From: CAZYFH01 sp965197395
Lineage (GTDB): Bacteria > Acidobacteriota > Vicinamibacteria > Vicinamibacterales > UBA8438
NCBI GenBank assembly: GCA_965197395.1
Contig: CBDANB010000005.1
Location: 310,001 to 374,000 of the forward strand
Length of the DNA stretch: 64,000 bases
Reading direction: 5' to 3'
Both the position numbers and the translations under genes were made by a program. Numbering within the stretch: the first letter of the stretch is position 1; the number at the start of each line of letters is the position of its first letter. Below are positions 57,465-64,000 of the stretch, in pieces. Below the pieces are notes generated by a model. That model saw nothing but the letters and a program-made list of their open reading frames with translations, did no database searches and was not told where the DNA came from.

Positions 57465-57669
57465 GCACGATTTCTGTCGTGTCCTTCGGGAGGGCCTGAC
57501 CCCGACCCTGATGCTCTTCGAGGATCAACTGAAAGACGCGCTCGAGTGCTCCCAAGGCCGCGTCACGAGTGTCCACCAAGGCGTAACAACCCACGATAGC
57601 GGGTATCTCGGCCACCCACGAACCGTCGTCCTGGCGGTAGAGTACGACCTTGTAATCATCGAACCCCAT
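57457..57669 (-). CDS. hicB: HicB-family antitoxin, orphaned
   Basis: A 70-residue HicB-like protein: YKVVLYRQDDGSWVAEIPAI followed by VGCYALVDTRDAALGALERV and ending ALPKDTTEIVHA. This is the partial RNase H fold of HicB. Its toxin partner is truncated, so it is probably an orphan antitoxin. Confidence 0.8.
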   Translation of the reverse strand: MGFDDYKVVLYRQDDGSWVAEIPAIVGCYALVDTRDAALGALERVFQLILEEHQGRGQALPKDTTEIVHA

Positions 57670-57700
57670 GCCTCCGATTATAGCGGGCGGGTAGGAACGA

Positions 57701-57886
57701 GTGGACCGCGACCGAGGCCTTTACTTCCAACGCAATTCTCCGTTGTTCGATCCGATCCGGAGCTTGCCCGAATTCCAGAGATGGCTCGCGGACGAAGCGG
57801 AGGAGGTGGCGGTCCAGGAGAGGGAGCTGGAGGCGCTAGGTCCCTGGATGCCGGAGAACGTGCTTGGGCGATCCGGGCGGCCGTGA
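57701..57886 (+). pseudogene. C-terminal relic of a TPR/kinase-type protein
   Basis: The frame reads LYFQRNSPLFDPIRSLPEFQ and RWLADEAEEVAVQERELEAL. The pattern P-L-F-D-P-I-R-x-x-P-x-F-Q is the usual end of TPR domains in acidobacterial kinases and winged-helix regulators. No upstream domain is present, so it is a fragment. Confidence 0.5.
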
Positions 57887-57939
57887 GCGGTCCCTGACTG
57901 GACGATGCGTCGTGGTGGCATTGCCACGGTGTCCAGAGG

Positions 57940-58209
57940 AACTTCAGCGCCCAACAGCGGTTTCGAGGACGGTCGATGGCATCGACGCGGCTCGTCGAGC
58001 GTTTCACGCGCCTCGACGCCGAGACACTTCGCTACACGGTGACCTTCGAGGACCCCGACACCTGGTTGCAGCCGTGGACAGCGACGCTCGCGATGCCACG
58101 GACCGAAGGACCCATGTTCGAGTTCGCCTGTCACGAGGGGAACTACGGCATGACCGGCATCCTCGAGATCGCTCGGGGGGAGGATGCGGCGGGCGTGGGT
58201 GCCAGGTAG
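57940..58209 (+). pseudogene. C-terminal relic of the family also found at 63614-64000
   Basis: The frame reads NFSAQQRFRGRSMASTRLVE then RFTRLDAETLRYTVTFEDPD and FACHEGNYGMTGILEIARGE. VVERFTR..., EYACHEGNYAIGNILSGAR in the gene at 63614-64000 is clearly the same family. No start or N-terminus remains. An internal ATG at 57976 could still give a 77-residue product. Confidence 0.65.
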
Positions 58210-58305
58210 CCGTCCGGTGGCGACCCTGCGGTAGCATAATCAGCGCACGGGCTACTAGTCCCCTGTGTCTGAAAAAGCTTCAAATAGTGTGTCGGCTGTG
58301 ATGTA

Positions 58306-59415
58306 TTGGGCGGCATGGCAAGAACAGGTCGGCCCAAAGCGAGATTGGAAGTCACCGCCGCAGAGCGCGTAGAACTTGAGCGGCTCGCCAGGCGCGCCCG
58401 AACGAATCGGCACGTGGCCTTGCGGGCAAGGATCGTCCTGAGGAGCACGCGTGGCGAATCGAACGTGGCGGTCGCGGCGAAACTGCGCTGCTCGAACGTG
58501 ACGGTCGGCAAGTGGCGACAGCGGTTTAGGGTAGGTCGCGTGGACGCGCTGTACGACGAGCCCAAGCCCGGAGCCCCACGGACCCTGTCCGATGCGGATG
58601 TCGAGTCGATCCTCGTCACGACGTTGGAAAGTAAGCCGAAGGGGCGGACCCACTGGAGCACCCGCAAGATGGCGGAGCACGCTGGCGTCAGCGCCTCTAC
58701 CGTGGGCCGCATCTGGCGCACTTTCGGGTTGCAGCCGCATGTCGTGGAATCCTTCAAGATCTCCGACGACCCGCTGTTCATCGAGAAGGTGCGGGACATT
58801 GTCGGCCTCTACCTGAACCCACCCGACCACGCCGTCGTCTTGTCATTCGACGAAAAGCCTCAGATTCAAGCCCTCGAGCGGGCGCAGCCGATTCTGCCGA
58901 TGGACCTGGGTCGCCCCGAACGCCAGACGCACAACTACATCCGCCATGGCACGGTGGACCTCTTCGCGGCGCTCAACGTCGCGACCGGCCAGGTCGTGGC
59001 GCAAACCAAGAAGCCGCATCGGTCGAGGGATTTCGTGAGCTTCCTGCGCGAGATCGACGAGCGGGTGCACTCCGCCCTCACCGTCCACGTGATCCTCGAC
59101 AATCTCTCGGCGCATAAGTCCCCGTTGGTCAAACGATGGGTGGCCCGCCACCCGCGCTTCCAGTTCCACTTTACGCCGACCTACTCCGCCTGGCTCAACC
59201 TCGTCGAGCGGTTCTTTGGCCTTCTCACCGAACACGCCCTCAAGCGCGGATCACATTCCAGCCCGCACGCGCTGCGCCACGCCATCTACGCCTACGTGGA
59301 CGCCCACAACGACGAGGGCAAACCCTTCAAGTGGACAAAGACAGCCGACGAAATTCTCGCGAAGGTGAAGCGGTTCGGACAGCGCACCGTTCAAGTCCAC
59401 GGTGGCCCCAGATGA
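58306..59415 (+). CDS. IS630-family transposase, left copy
   Basis: A 369-residue transposase. The N-terminal HTH region (GESNVAVAAKLRCSNVTVGK; HAGVSASTVGRIWRTFGLQP) precedes a DDE domain: VVLSFDEKPQIQALERAQPI (Asp), VHVILDNLSAHKSPLVKRWV (Asp) and YSAWLNLVERFFGLLTEHAL (Glu). It differs from the right copy by His/Gln in SPHALRHAIYAY. Both look functional. Confidence 0.93.
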   Translation: MGGMARTGRPKARLEVTAAERVELERLARRARTNRHVALRARIVLRSTRGESNVAVAAKLRCSNVTVGKWRQRFRVGRVDALYDEPKPGAPRTLSDADVESILVTTLESKPKGRTHWSTRKMAEHAGVSASTVGRIWRTFGLQPHVVESFKISDDPLFIEKVRDIVGLYLNPPDHAVVLSFDEKPQIQALERAQPILPMDLGRPERQTHNYIRHGTVDLFAALNVATGQVVAQTKKPHRSRDFVSFLREIDERVHSALTVHVILDNLSAHKSPLVKRWVARHPRFQFHFTPTYSAWLNLVERFFGLLTEHALKRGSHSSPHALRHAIYAYVDAHNDEGKPFKWTKTADEILAKVKRFGQRTVQVHGGPR

Positions 59416-59443
59416 CCAACGACTTTTTGAAGAAATCAAAGAT

Positions 59444-59525
59444 GGTTCCTCTCAGGGATCGGTGCAGCTTTGGCCGGTTCCATGGCTAATAAGTCAAGCA
59501 TTGTCATCGACTTACGTGGCTGGAG
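59444..59525 (+). mobile_element. 82-bp left-end fragment of the 474-bp element (copy C)
   Basis: Matches the first 82 bp of copies A and B, beginning GGTTCCTCTCAGGGATCGGT. It breaks off in TGGAGA, where IS630 sequence resumes. No right end and no matching target duplication is present. Confidence 0.85.
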
Positions 59526-59633
59526 ACAGCCGACGAAATTCTCGCGAAGGTGAAGCGGTTCGGACAGCGCACCGTTCAAGTCCACGGTGGCCCCAGATGA
59601 CCAACGACTTTGAATCGTGAAGAAATCAAAGAT
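59526..59633 (+). repeat. Duplicated IS630 3' segment
   Basis: Repeats 59341-59443 (starting ACAGCCGACGAAATTCTCGC) with one change: GACTTTTTGAAG has become GACTTTGAATCGTGAAG. The inserted TGAATCGTG also occurs near the right end of the 474-bp element (GGGCTGAATCGTGCACAC). Confidence 0.8.
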
Positions 59634-59656
59634 CAAGGGGACTAGGAGGATTGGCT

Positions 59657-60478
59657 ATGAGGCGACGCCTGTTTTCGGTTGTCGTGCTGACGGCATGCGG
59701 TGCCGGGGCGCCGCTGGCGCAGCGCGACTGGAACGCGCCGTTCCCGGCGCATCACGTCATCGACAACGTCCATTTCGTCGGGACGCAGCAGCTCGGCACC
59801 TTCCTCATCACGACGCCCGACGGGCACGTGCTCATCAACAGCGACTTCGAGTCGACGGTGCCGTCTATTCGGCGCGGCGTGGAGACGCTTGGCTTCGATT
59901 TCACGGACATCGCCGTCATTCTCGGCAGCCACGCGCATGGCGACCACATGGAGGCCGATGCGCTCGTGAAGGAGCTGACCGGAGCAGAGGTGATGGTGAT
60001 GCGGCAGGATGTCGAGCGGCTCCGCGCCATGCGCCCCGGCGGCAAGGAGCATCCGATCGACCGGATTCTCGACGACGGTGACGAGGTGACACTCGGTGGC
60101 ACCACGCTCACCGCGCATCGCACCGCGGGGCACACGAAGGGGTGCACCAGTTGGGCCCTGGAGGTCGAGGAGAATGACCGGACCTATCTGGCGCTGATCG
60201 TCTGCAGCTTCGGCGTGAACCCGGGCTACGTGCTGGTCGACAACCCGGACTATCCGGAGATCGCCGACGACTACCGAGCGACGTTCGCGAAGGCGCGCTC
60301 GTTGCCCGTGGATGTCTTCCTGGGATCGCACGGCTTCTGGTACGACATGGAGCGGAAGCTCGAACAGTCGATGAGCCGGGTCGACGGCGAGCCCAATCCG
60401 TTCATCGACCGCGAGGGGTATCTGGCGCATATCGACTCGGCGCATTCATCGCGCCTGGGTGCTCAAGGACGAGTTTGA
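59657..60478 (+). CDS. Metallo-beta-lactamase-fold hydrolase, B3-like, with altered C-terminus
   Basis: A 273-residue exported MBL-fold protein. A signal peptide (LFSVVVLTACGAGAPLAQ) is followed by ILGSHAHGDHMEADALV (HxHxDH zinc ligands), AHRTAGHTKGCTSWALEVEE (third-site His, GHTxGC as in subclass B3) and FLGSHGFWYDMERK. AGGAGG 7 bp upstream partly comes from the IS630 end. The last residues (after about 60440) derive from an ISL3 relic, so the native C-terminus is lost. Beta-lactam hydrolysis cannot be assumed. Confidence 0.75.
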   Translation: MRRRLFSVVVLTACGAGAPLAQRDWNAPFPAHHVIDNVHFVGTQQLGTFLITTPDGHVLINSDFESTVPSIRRGVETLGFDFTDIAVILGSHAHGDHMEADALVKELTGAEVMVMRQDVERLRAMRPGGKEHPIDRILDDGDEVTLGGTTLTAHRTAGHTKGCTSWALEVEENDRTYLALIVCSFGVNPGYVLVDNPDYPEIADDYRATFAKARSLPVDVFLGSHGFWYDMERKLEQSMSRVDGEPNPFIDREGYLAHIDSAHSSRLGAQGRV

Positions 60479-60794
60479 GCACTTCTGGAACTACCGCTAT
60501 CGGGCCTCGGCGACGAAGTTCCTCAGACGCTGGATGACCGCCGCGTTGCGCAGCCGCATCCCGACGTTGCGCACGTTTGTCGGGACACTGCGGACGCACC
60601 TCACGCACATCATGGCCTTCATCGACAGGCCGCTGACGAATGCCGTCGGCGAGGGCTTGAATCGCATTATCAAGATCGTCAAGAACCGGGCGTCCGGTTA
60701 TCGCCACCTGGACGACTTCGCCGACATGATCTACCTGACCGTCGGTGACCTCGATATTCCTGCGCACATTCCCAGCCACTTGCGTACCCTGTGA
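60459..60794 (+). pseudogene. ISL3-family transposase, C-terminal fragment
   Basis: The frame reads LKDEFEHFWNYRYRASATKF, FIDRPLTNAVGEGLNRIIKI and VKNRASGYRHLDDFADMIYL, the C-terminal DDE part of ISL3 transposases (TNxxxEGxNRxIKxxKxxxxGY). The N-terminal two-thirds are missing at a junction with the MBL gene near 60441-60450. Confidence 0.85.
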
Positions 60795-60842
60795 GCGACG
60801 TCAGAATGCCTATGCACCAGCATCATCAGCGCATTTCGTTAG

Positions 60843-60863
60843 TTGGGAAATTCGGATATAGCC
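60843..60863 (+). repeat. ISL3 right terminal repeat, shared with the MITE pair
   Basis: TTGGGAAATTCGGATATAGC followed by C lies 48 bp after the ISL3 transposase stop. It matches the right ends of both elements at 27746-28457 with one or two changes, linking those elements to this ISL3 lineage. Confidence 0.75.
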
Positions 60864-60924
60864 GTATTCTCCTTCCTCGCGCCTTGCCAGCCGGGCGCAT
60901 CACCAGTCTCGGTGCAACCCGGGA

Positions 60925-60944
60925 CTTTCACCACGGGCTGCTAG
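60925..60944 (+). repeat. Second solo IS1182-type right end
   Basis: CTTTCACCACGGGCTGCTAG again, this time overlapping the TA target of the right IS630 copy. The IS630 inserted into the CTAG of an IS1182-type end. Confidence 0.7.
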
Positions 60945-62138
60945 TCCCCTTGATCTTTGATTTCTTCAAAAAGTCGTTGGTCATCTGGGGCCACCGTGGA
61001 CTTGAACGGTGCGCTGTCCGAACCGCTTCACCTTCGCGAGAATTTCGTCGGCTGTCTTTGTCCACTTGAAGGGTTTGCCCTCGTCGTTGTGGGCGTCCAC
61101 GTAGGCGTAGATGGCTTGGCGCAGCGCGTGCGGGCTGGAATGTGATCCGCGCTTGAGGGCGTGTTCGGTGAGAAGGCCAAAGAACCGCTCGACGAGGTTG
61201 AGCCAGGCGGAGTAGGTCGGCGTAAAGTGGAACTGGAAGCGCGGGTGGCGGGCCACCCATCGTTTGACCAACGGGGACTTATGCGCCGAGAGATTGTCGA
61301 GGATCACGTGGACGGTGAGGGCGGAGTGCACCCGCTCGTCGATCTCGCGCAGGAAGCTCACGAAATCCCTCGACCGATGCGGCTTCTTGGTTTGCGCCAC
61401 GACCTGGCCGGTCGCGACGTTGAGCGCCGCGAAGAGGTCCACCGTGCCATGGCGGATGTAGTTGTGCGTCTGGCGTTCGGGGCGACCCAGGTCCATCGGC
61501 AGAATCGGCTGCGCCCGCTCGAGGGCTTGAATCTGAGGCTTTTCGTCGAATGACAAGACGACGGCGTGGTCGGGTGGGTTCAGGTAGAGGCCGACAATGT
61601 CCCGCACCTTCTCGATGAACAGCGGGTCGTCGGAGATCTTGAAGGATTCCACGACATGCGGCTGCAACCCGAAAGTGCGCCAGATGCGGCCCACGGTAGA
61701 GGCGCTGACGCCAGCGTGCTCCGCCATCTTGCGGGTGCTCCAGTGGGTCCGCCCCTTCGGCTTACTTTCCAACGTCGTGACGAGGATCGACTCGACATCC
61801 GCATCGGACAGGGTCCGTGGGGCTCCGGGCTTGGGCTCGTCGTACAGCGCGTCCACGCGACCTACCCTAAACCGCTGTCGCCACTTGCCGACCGTCACGT
61901 TCGAGCAGCGCAGTTTCGCCGCGACCGCCACGTTCGATTCGCCACGCGTGCTCCTCAGGACGATCCTTGCCCGCAAGGCCACGTGCCGATTCGTTCGGGC
62001 GCGCCTGGCGAGCCGCTCAAGTTCTACGCGCTCTGCGGCGGTGACTTCCAATCTCGCTTTGGGCCGACCTGTTCTTGCCATGCCGCCCAATACATCACAG
62101 CCGACACACTATTTGAAGCTTTTTCAGACACAGGGGAC
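60944..62138 (-). mobile_element. IS630-family element, right copy, 1195 bp
   Basis: Inverted relative to the left copy and bounded by TA at 60942-60943 and 62139-62140. Ends match those of the left copy. With the left copy it encloses 1.3 kb holding the MBL gene, ISL3 relic and IS1182-type end. Its outer end falls exactly in the stop codon of the PQQ-propeller gene, which keeps TAG. Confidence 0.9.
60981..62090 (-). CDS. IS630-family transposase, right copy
   Basis: Identical to the left transposase by eye except for Gln in SPHALRQAIYAY. All three DDE residues are present (SFDEKPQ, ILDNLSAHKS, AWLNLVERF). It is encoded toward the MBL gene. Confidence 0.93.
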   Translation of the reverse strand: MGGMARTGRPKARLEVTAAERVELERLARRARTNRHVALRARIVLRSTRGESNVAVAAKLRCSNVTVGKWRQRFRVGRVDALYDEPKPGAPRTLSDADVESILVTTLESKPKGRTHWSTRKMAEHAGVSASTVGRIWRTFGLQPHVVESFKISDDPLFIEKVRDIVGLYLNPPDHAVVLSFDEKPQIQALERAQPILPMDLGRPERQTHNYIRHGTVDLFAALNVATGQVVAQTKKPHRSRDFVSFLREIDERVHSALTVHVILDNLSAHKSPLVKRWVARHPRFQFHFTPTYSAWLNLVERFFGLLTEHALKRGSHSSPHALRQAIYAYVDAHNDEGKPFKWTKTADEILAKVKRFGQRTVQVHGGPR

Positions 62139-63493
62139 TAGCGCCGGATACCGTACAGATGGGACGCCGTGCGCAGGACGAGCGTCCGGCTCGCGATGGC
62201 GGGCGATGCAAGCGCCATCTCTCCGATGACGTTCTTACCGAGGAGCTCGTAATCGGGGCCGGCCGCAATCACGTAGGTGTCGCCGTCCTCGCTCAGCGCG
62301 AAGATCTTGCCGTTGTAGGCCCACGGCGATGCGCTAAACGTGGCGCCTGGCTCGATCCGCACGCGATCGTAGACGGTGCGTCCGGTCAGCGCGTCGTGGG
62401 CGGTGAGAAAGCCGCCGTCGAGCAGCGTGTAGTACACGCCGCGATAGAGGATCGGCGACGGGTTATACGAGCCGACGCGCGGCTGATACCAGCGAATGTA
62501 TTCGTTGGCCCGCTGGTTGGGGCCGAGCGTGATGTCCCCCTCGGCGCCCGGCAGCACCGCATAGACGGGGCGGTGGTTGTTGCCGACGTAACCCGAGCTC
62601 ACATACACGACGCCGTCACCCGGAATCGGGGTCGGGACCGTGACGTCGGTCATCTGGCCCGCGAAGTGCCAGAGCAGGTTGCCTGACGAATCGTACGAGC
62701 GGACCCGGTTCTTCCCGACGGTGACGATCTCCGTGCGCAGGTCGTTCTTCCAGACAACCGGCGTCGACCACGCGCTCACCTCGTCACGTTCGGCGCGCCA
62801 GTTTTGCGCACCGGTGTGGGTGTCGAACGACGCGAGATACGAGACCTCCTCGTTGTCGTGCAGCACGAGGAGCTGGTCGTCGAGCAGCGTTGGCGACGAG
62901 CCGGTCCCCCAGCCCCACCTGTCCGAGCGGTGCTCGACGTCGCGCGACCAGATGAGGTGGCCCTCGAAATCGTAGGCGAACACCCCAAGGTTGCCGAAGA
63001 GCGCGTACACACGTTCGCCGTCGGTTGCCGGCGTCGCCGACGCGAACGAGTTCTTCGGATGAATGGTCGACCGCGCGGGTCCCGCATGCGCCGTCCGCTG
63101 CCACAGCAGCTCGCCGCTGTCGAGGTCGAGGCAGAACACCATCCAGTGATGAGTGCCGGGCGGAGGGGCGGGTGGCGTGTCGGCGCCGGTCTCTGGGAGG
63201 TACAAGCCCGCTCTCGGGCCCTCGTACGCTTCGTCGGCGACGACCGACGTGACGAAGACCTTGTCACCCCACACGATGGGGCTCGACCACCCGAGCCCCG
63301 GTATCGCCGTTTTCCAGGCCACGTTGTCGGTTGCGTTCCAGGTCTCGGGCAGTTGCGGATCGTCGGGGACGACCGCCGTCACATCGGGGCCGCGCCACTG
63401 CGGCCAGTTGTCGGACTGTCCGGACACGACCGCGGCGGACCAGAACACCAGGAATGGGAGAGCGAAGAGCCGGCGTCCCAGGTTTGTCTTCAT
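62138..63493 (-). CDS. Exported PQQ-like beta-propeller protein
   Basis: A 451-residue secreted protein. A signal peptide (LFALPFLVFWSAAVVSGQ) leads into NWPQWRGPDVTAVVPDDPQL, the typical start of PQQ-like (BamB/quinoprotein) propellers in acidobacteria and planctomycetes. Blades include VAWKTAIPGLGWSSPIVWGD, VFCLDLDSGELLWQRTAHAG and FLTAHDALTGRTVYDRVRIE. No PQQ dehydrogenase active-site set is evident, so it is probably not an enzyme. The stop codon abuts the IS630 end. Confidence 0.82.
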   Translation of the reverse strand: MKTNLGRRLFALPFLVFWSAAVVSGQSDNWPQWRGPDVTAVVPDDPQLPETWNATDNVAWKTAIPGLGWSSPIVWGDKVFVTSVVADEAYEGPRAGLYLPETGADTPPAPPPGTHHWMVFCLDLDSGELLWQRTAHAGPARSTIHPKNSFASATPATDGERVYALFGNLGVFAYDFEGHLIWSRDVEHRSDRWGWGTGSSPTLLDDQLLVLHDNEEVSYLASFDTHTGAQNWRAERDEVSAWSTPVVWKNDLRTEIVTVGKNRVRSYDSSGNLLWHFAGQMTDVTVPTPIPGDGVVYVSSGYVGNNHRPVYAVLPGAEGDITLGPNQRANEYIRWYQPRVGSYNPSPILYRGVYYTLLDGGFLTAHDALTGRTVYDRVRIEPGATFSASPWAYNGKIFALSEDGDTYVIAAGPDYELLGKNVIGEMALASPAIASRTLVLRTASHLYGIRR

Positions 63494-63539
63494 GTGCCTC
63501 TCGTGGGGCCTGCCCCAGTGCCCAACAGCGTTGCGTGTC

Positions 63540-63588
63540 GTAGCGCGAGGCTTTAGCCTCGCTGGGCAGGCCTGAAGGCCTGCGCTAC
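63540..63588. repeat. REP-like three-way palindromic repeat
   Basis: GTAGCGC (63540-63546) and GCGCTAC (63582-63588) are complementary ends. Between them lie two hairpins: GCGAGGC-TTTA-GCCTCGC (63545-63562) and GCAGGCCT-GA-AGGCCTGC (63566-63583). The element sits between the propeller gene and the next minus-strand gene. Repeats of this form are common in acidobacteria and planctomycetes. Confidence 0.75.
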
Positions 63589-63613
63589 AGCTCAACACGA
63601 GTGAACCCTCGGT

Positions 63614-64000
63614 TTAGTGCGCCGCCTGCTCTTCCGCACGGGCTCCAGACAGGATGTTGCCGATGGCGTAGTTGCCCTCGTGGCACGCGTACTCGTAGAG
63701 CTGTCCGCCGAGCGCCGTCATCGGTATCGCCGCGGTCCAGGCCGCGCTGTACTCCGTCGGGTCGGTGACGGTGATCTGATAGTCCATCGTGTCGGCCGCG
63801 GTCCGCGTGAACCGCTCGACCACCGTCGTCTGGCGACCGGCACCGAACGTCGTGCGCGTGCGGTCTGCGGCCTTGGACGTGAGGTTCCTGGTCTCGACGA
63901 CCAGCGTGTCGCCCTCCCACCATCCACGCGAATCGCCGAGCCATTGATTGATGTCGGCGTCGAGGTGGGGCCGCCGGTCCAGCGGGATGATACGCGCGTC
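63614..64000 (-). CDS. Conserved secreted-protein family, C-terminal part (runs off the window)
   Basis: The minus frame is open to base 64000 and ends at 63614, giving the last 128 residues. PLDRRPHLDADINQWLGDSR, WWEGDTLVVETRNLTSKAAD, VVERFTRTAADTMDYQITVT and YEYACHEGNYAIGNILSGAR are characteristic of a family common in Acidobacteriota, often near PQQ-like propellers. Function is unknown. A relic of the same family lies at 57940-58209. Confidence 0.75.
   Translation of the reverse strand, partial: DARIIPLDRRPHLDADINQWLGDSRGWWEGDTLVVETRNLTSKAADRTRTTFGAGRQTTVVERFTRTAADTMDYQITVTDPTEYSAAWTAAIPMTALGGQLYEYACHEGNYAIGNILSGARAEEQAAH

Larger units (their letters stand above)
58258..59642 (+). mobile_element. 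IS630-family element, left copy, with 190-bp internal insert
   Basis: Bounded by TA (58256-58257 and 59643-59644). Ends begin GTCCCCTGTGTCTGAAAAAG (outer) and, inverted, GTCCCCTTGATCTTTGATTT (inner). The intact right copy is 1195 bp; this one is 1385 bp because, after 59443, it holds 82 bp of the 474-bp element (59444-59525) and a second copy of its own 3' end (59526-59633). Confidence 0.85.

Noticed and set aside
59657..60478. Calling the MBL-fold gene a beta-lactam resistance gene
   Set aside because: The zinc ligands fit subclass B3, but many exported MBL-fold proteins of this phylum have other or unknown substrates, and the C-terminus is altered.

Overview
The window is GC-rich bacterial chromosome with dense, overlapping housekeeping operons. 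The gene set (Rho, ClpB/DnaJ/HspR, PknB-type kinase with a TolB-like propeller, a secreted protein with IKAVHFTELR-type C-terminal repeats, AmrS radical SAM, PQQ-like propeller) suggests Acidobacteriota, probably Vicinamibacteria. That placement is inference from gene content; no rRNA is present. Almost every intact gene is ordinary core or envelope metabolism. The unusual content is a set of nested mobile elements and the genes they broke.

Layout. 1-5.0 kb: recG (partial), rsmD, coaD, an aspartate-type aminotransferase, and a convergent YdbS/YdbT-like PH-domain pair. 5.1-11.1 kb: Sel1-repeat protein, NTF2-like lipoprotein, a VapBC-type toxin-antitoxin pair with palindromic operators, AmrS, an ArnT-like glycosyltransferase and a CoA-binding protein sharing a two-way promoter. 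11.1-17.2 kb: rho with a canonical promoter and long leader, a CDGSH protein, and the heat-shock operon hspR-dnaJ-clpB with an operator-like array. 17.2-23.3 kb: SNF-family transporter, bacilliredoxin, ferrochelatase, hydroxypyruvate isomerase-like protein, Ycf46-like AAA ATPase and tRNA-Pro(CGG). 23.3-25.9 kb: decayed remnant of an element that used tRNA-Pro, with an integrase-tail relic, a frameshifted Cys/His protein and a terminase C-terminus relic.

25.9-31.3 kb: one receptor-type Ser/Thr kinase gene broken by a frameshift, a tandem pair of MITE-like elements (probably ISL3-type) and an IS1182-type element. Removing both insertions with one target-site copy each joins the flanking kinase sequence in frame. 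31.3-36.8 kb: secreted TPR protein, acylphosphatase, apt, hypothetical proteins and a large secreted protein. 36.8-45.4 kb: a half tRNA-Arg(CCU), an AsmA/GspN-like gene, and an integrative element (primase-ATPase, zinc-ribbon ORFs, excisionase-like HTH, tyrosine integrase) ending at tRNA-Gly(CCC). This element is hit by IS256, IS3 and a 474-bp element with terminal inverted repeats and 8-bp target duplications. The 474-bp element occurs twice with a single base difference seen by eye, and a third time as an 82-bp fragment inside an IS630 copy.

45.4-57.1 kb: clean envelope and translation operons: phosphomannomutase plus sugar nucleotidyltransferase, pgsA, a minus-strand run from def-fmt-rsmB through PASTA protein, rpe, thioesterase, NAD-dependent epimerase and BamD to an exported protein, and a truncated sigma-54 activator. 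57.1-58.2 kb: graveyard of truncated genes including an orphan HicB. 58.2-62.1 kb: two inverted IS630 copies bounded by TA, enclosing a B3-type metallo-beta-lactamase-fold gene whose 3' end is cut by an ISL3 relic. 62.1-64 kb: PQQ-like propeller protein and a partial gene of a family whose relic also lies on the other side of the IS630 pair.
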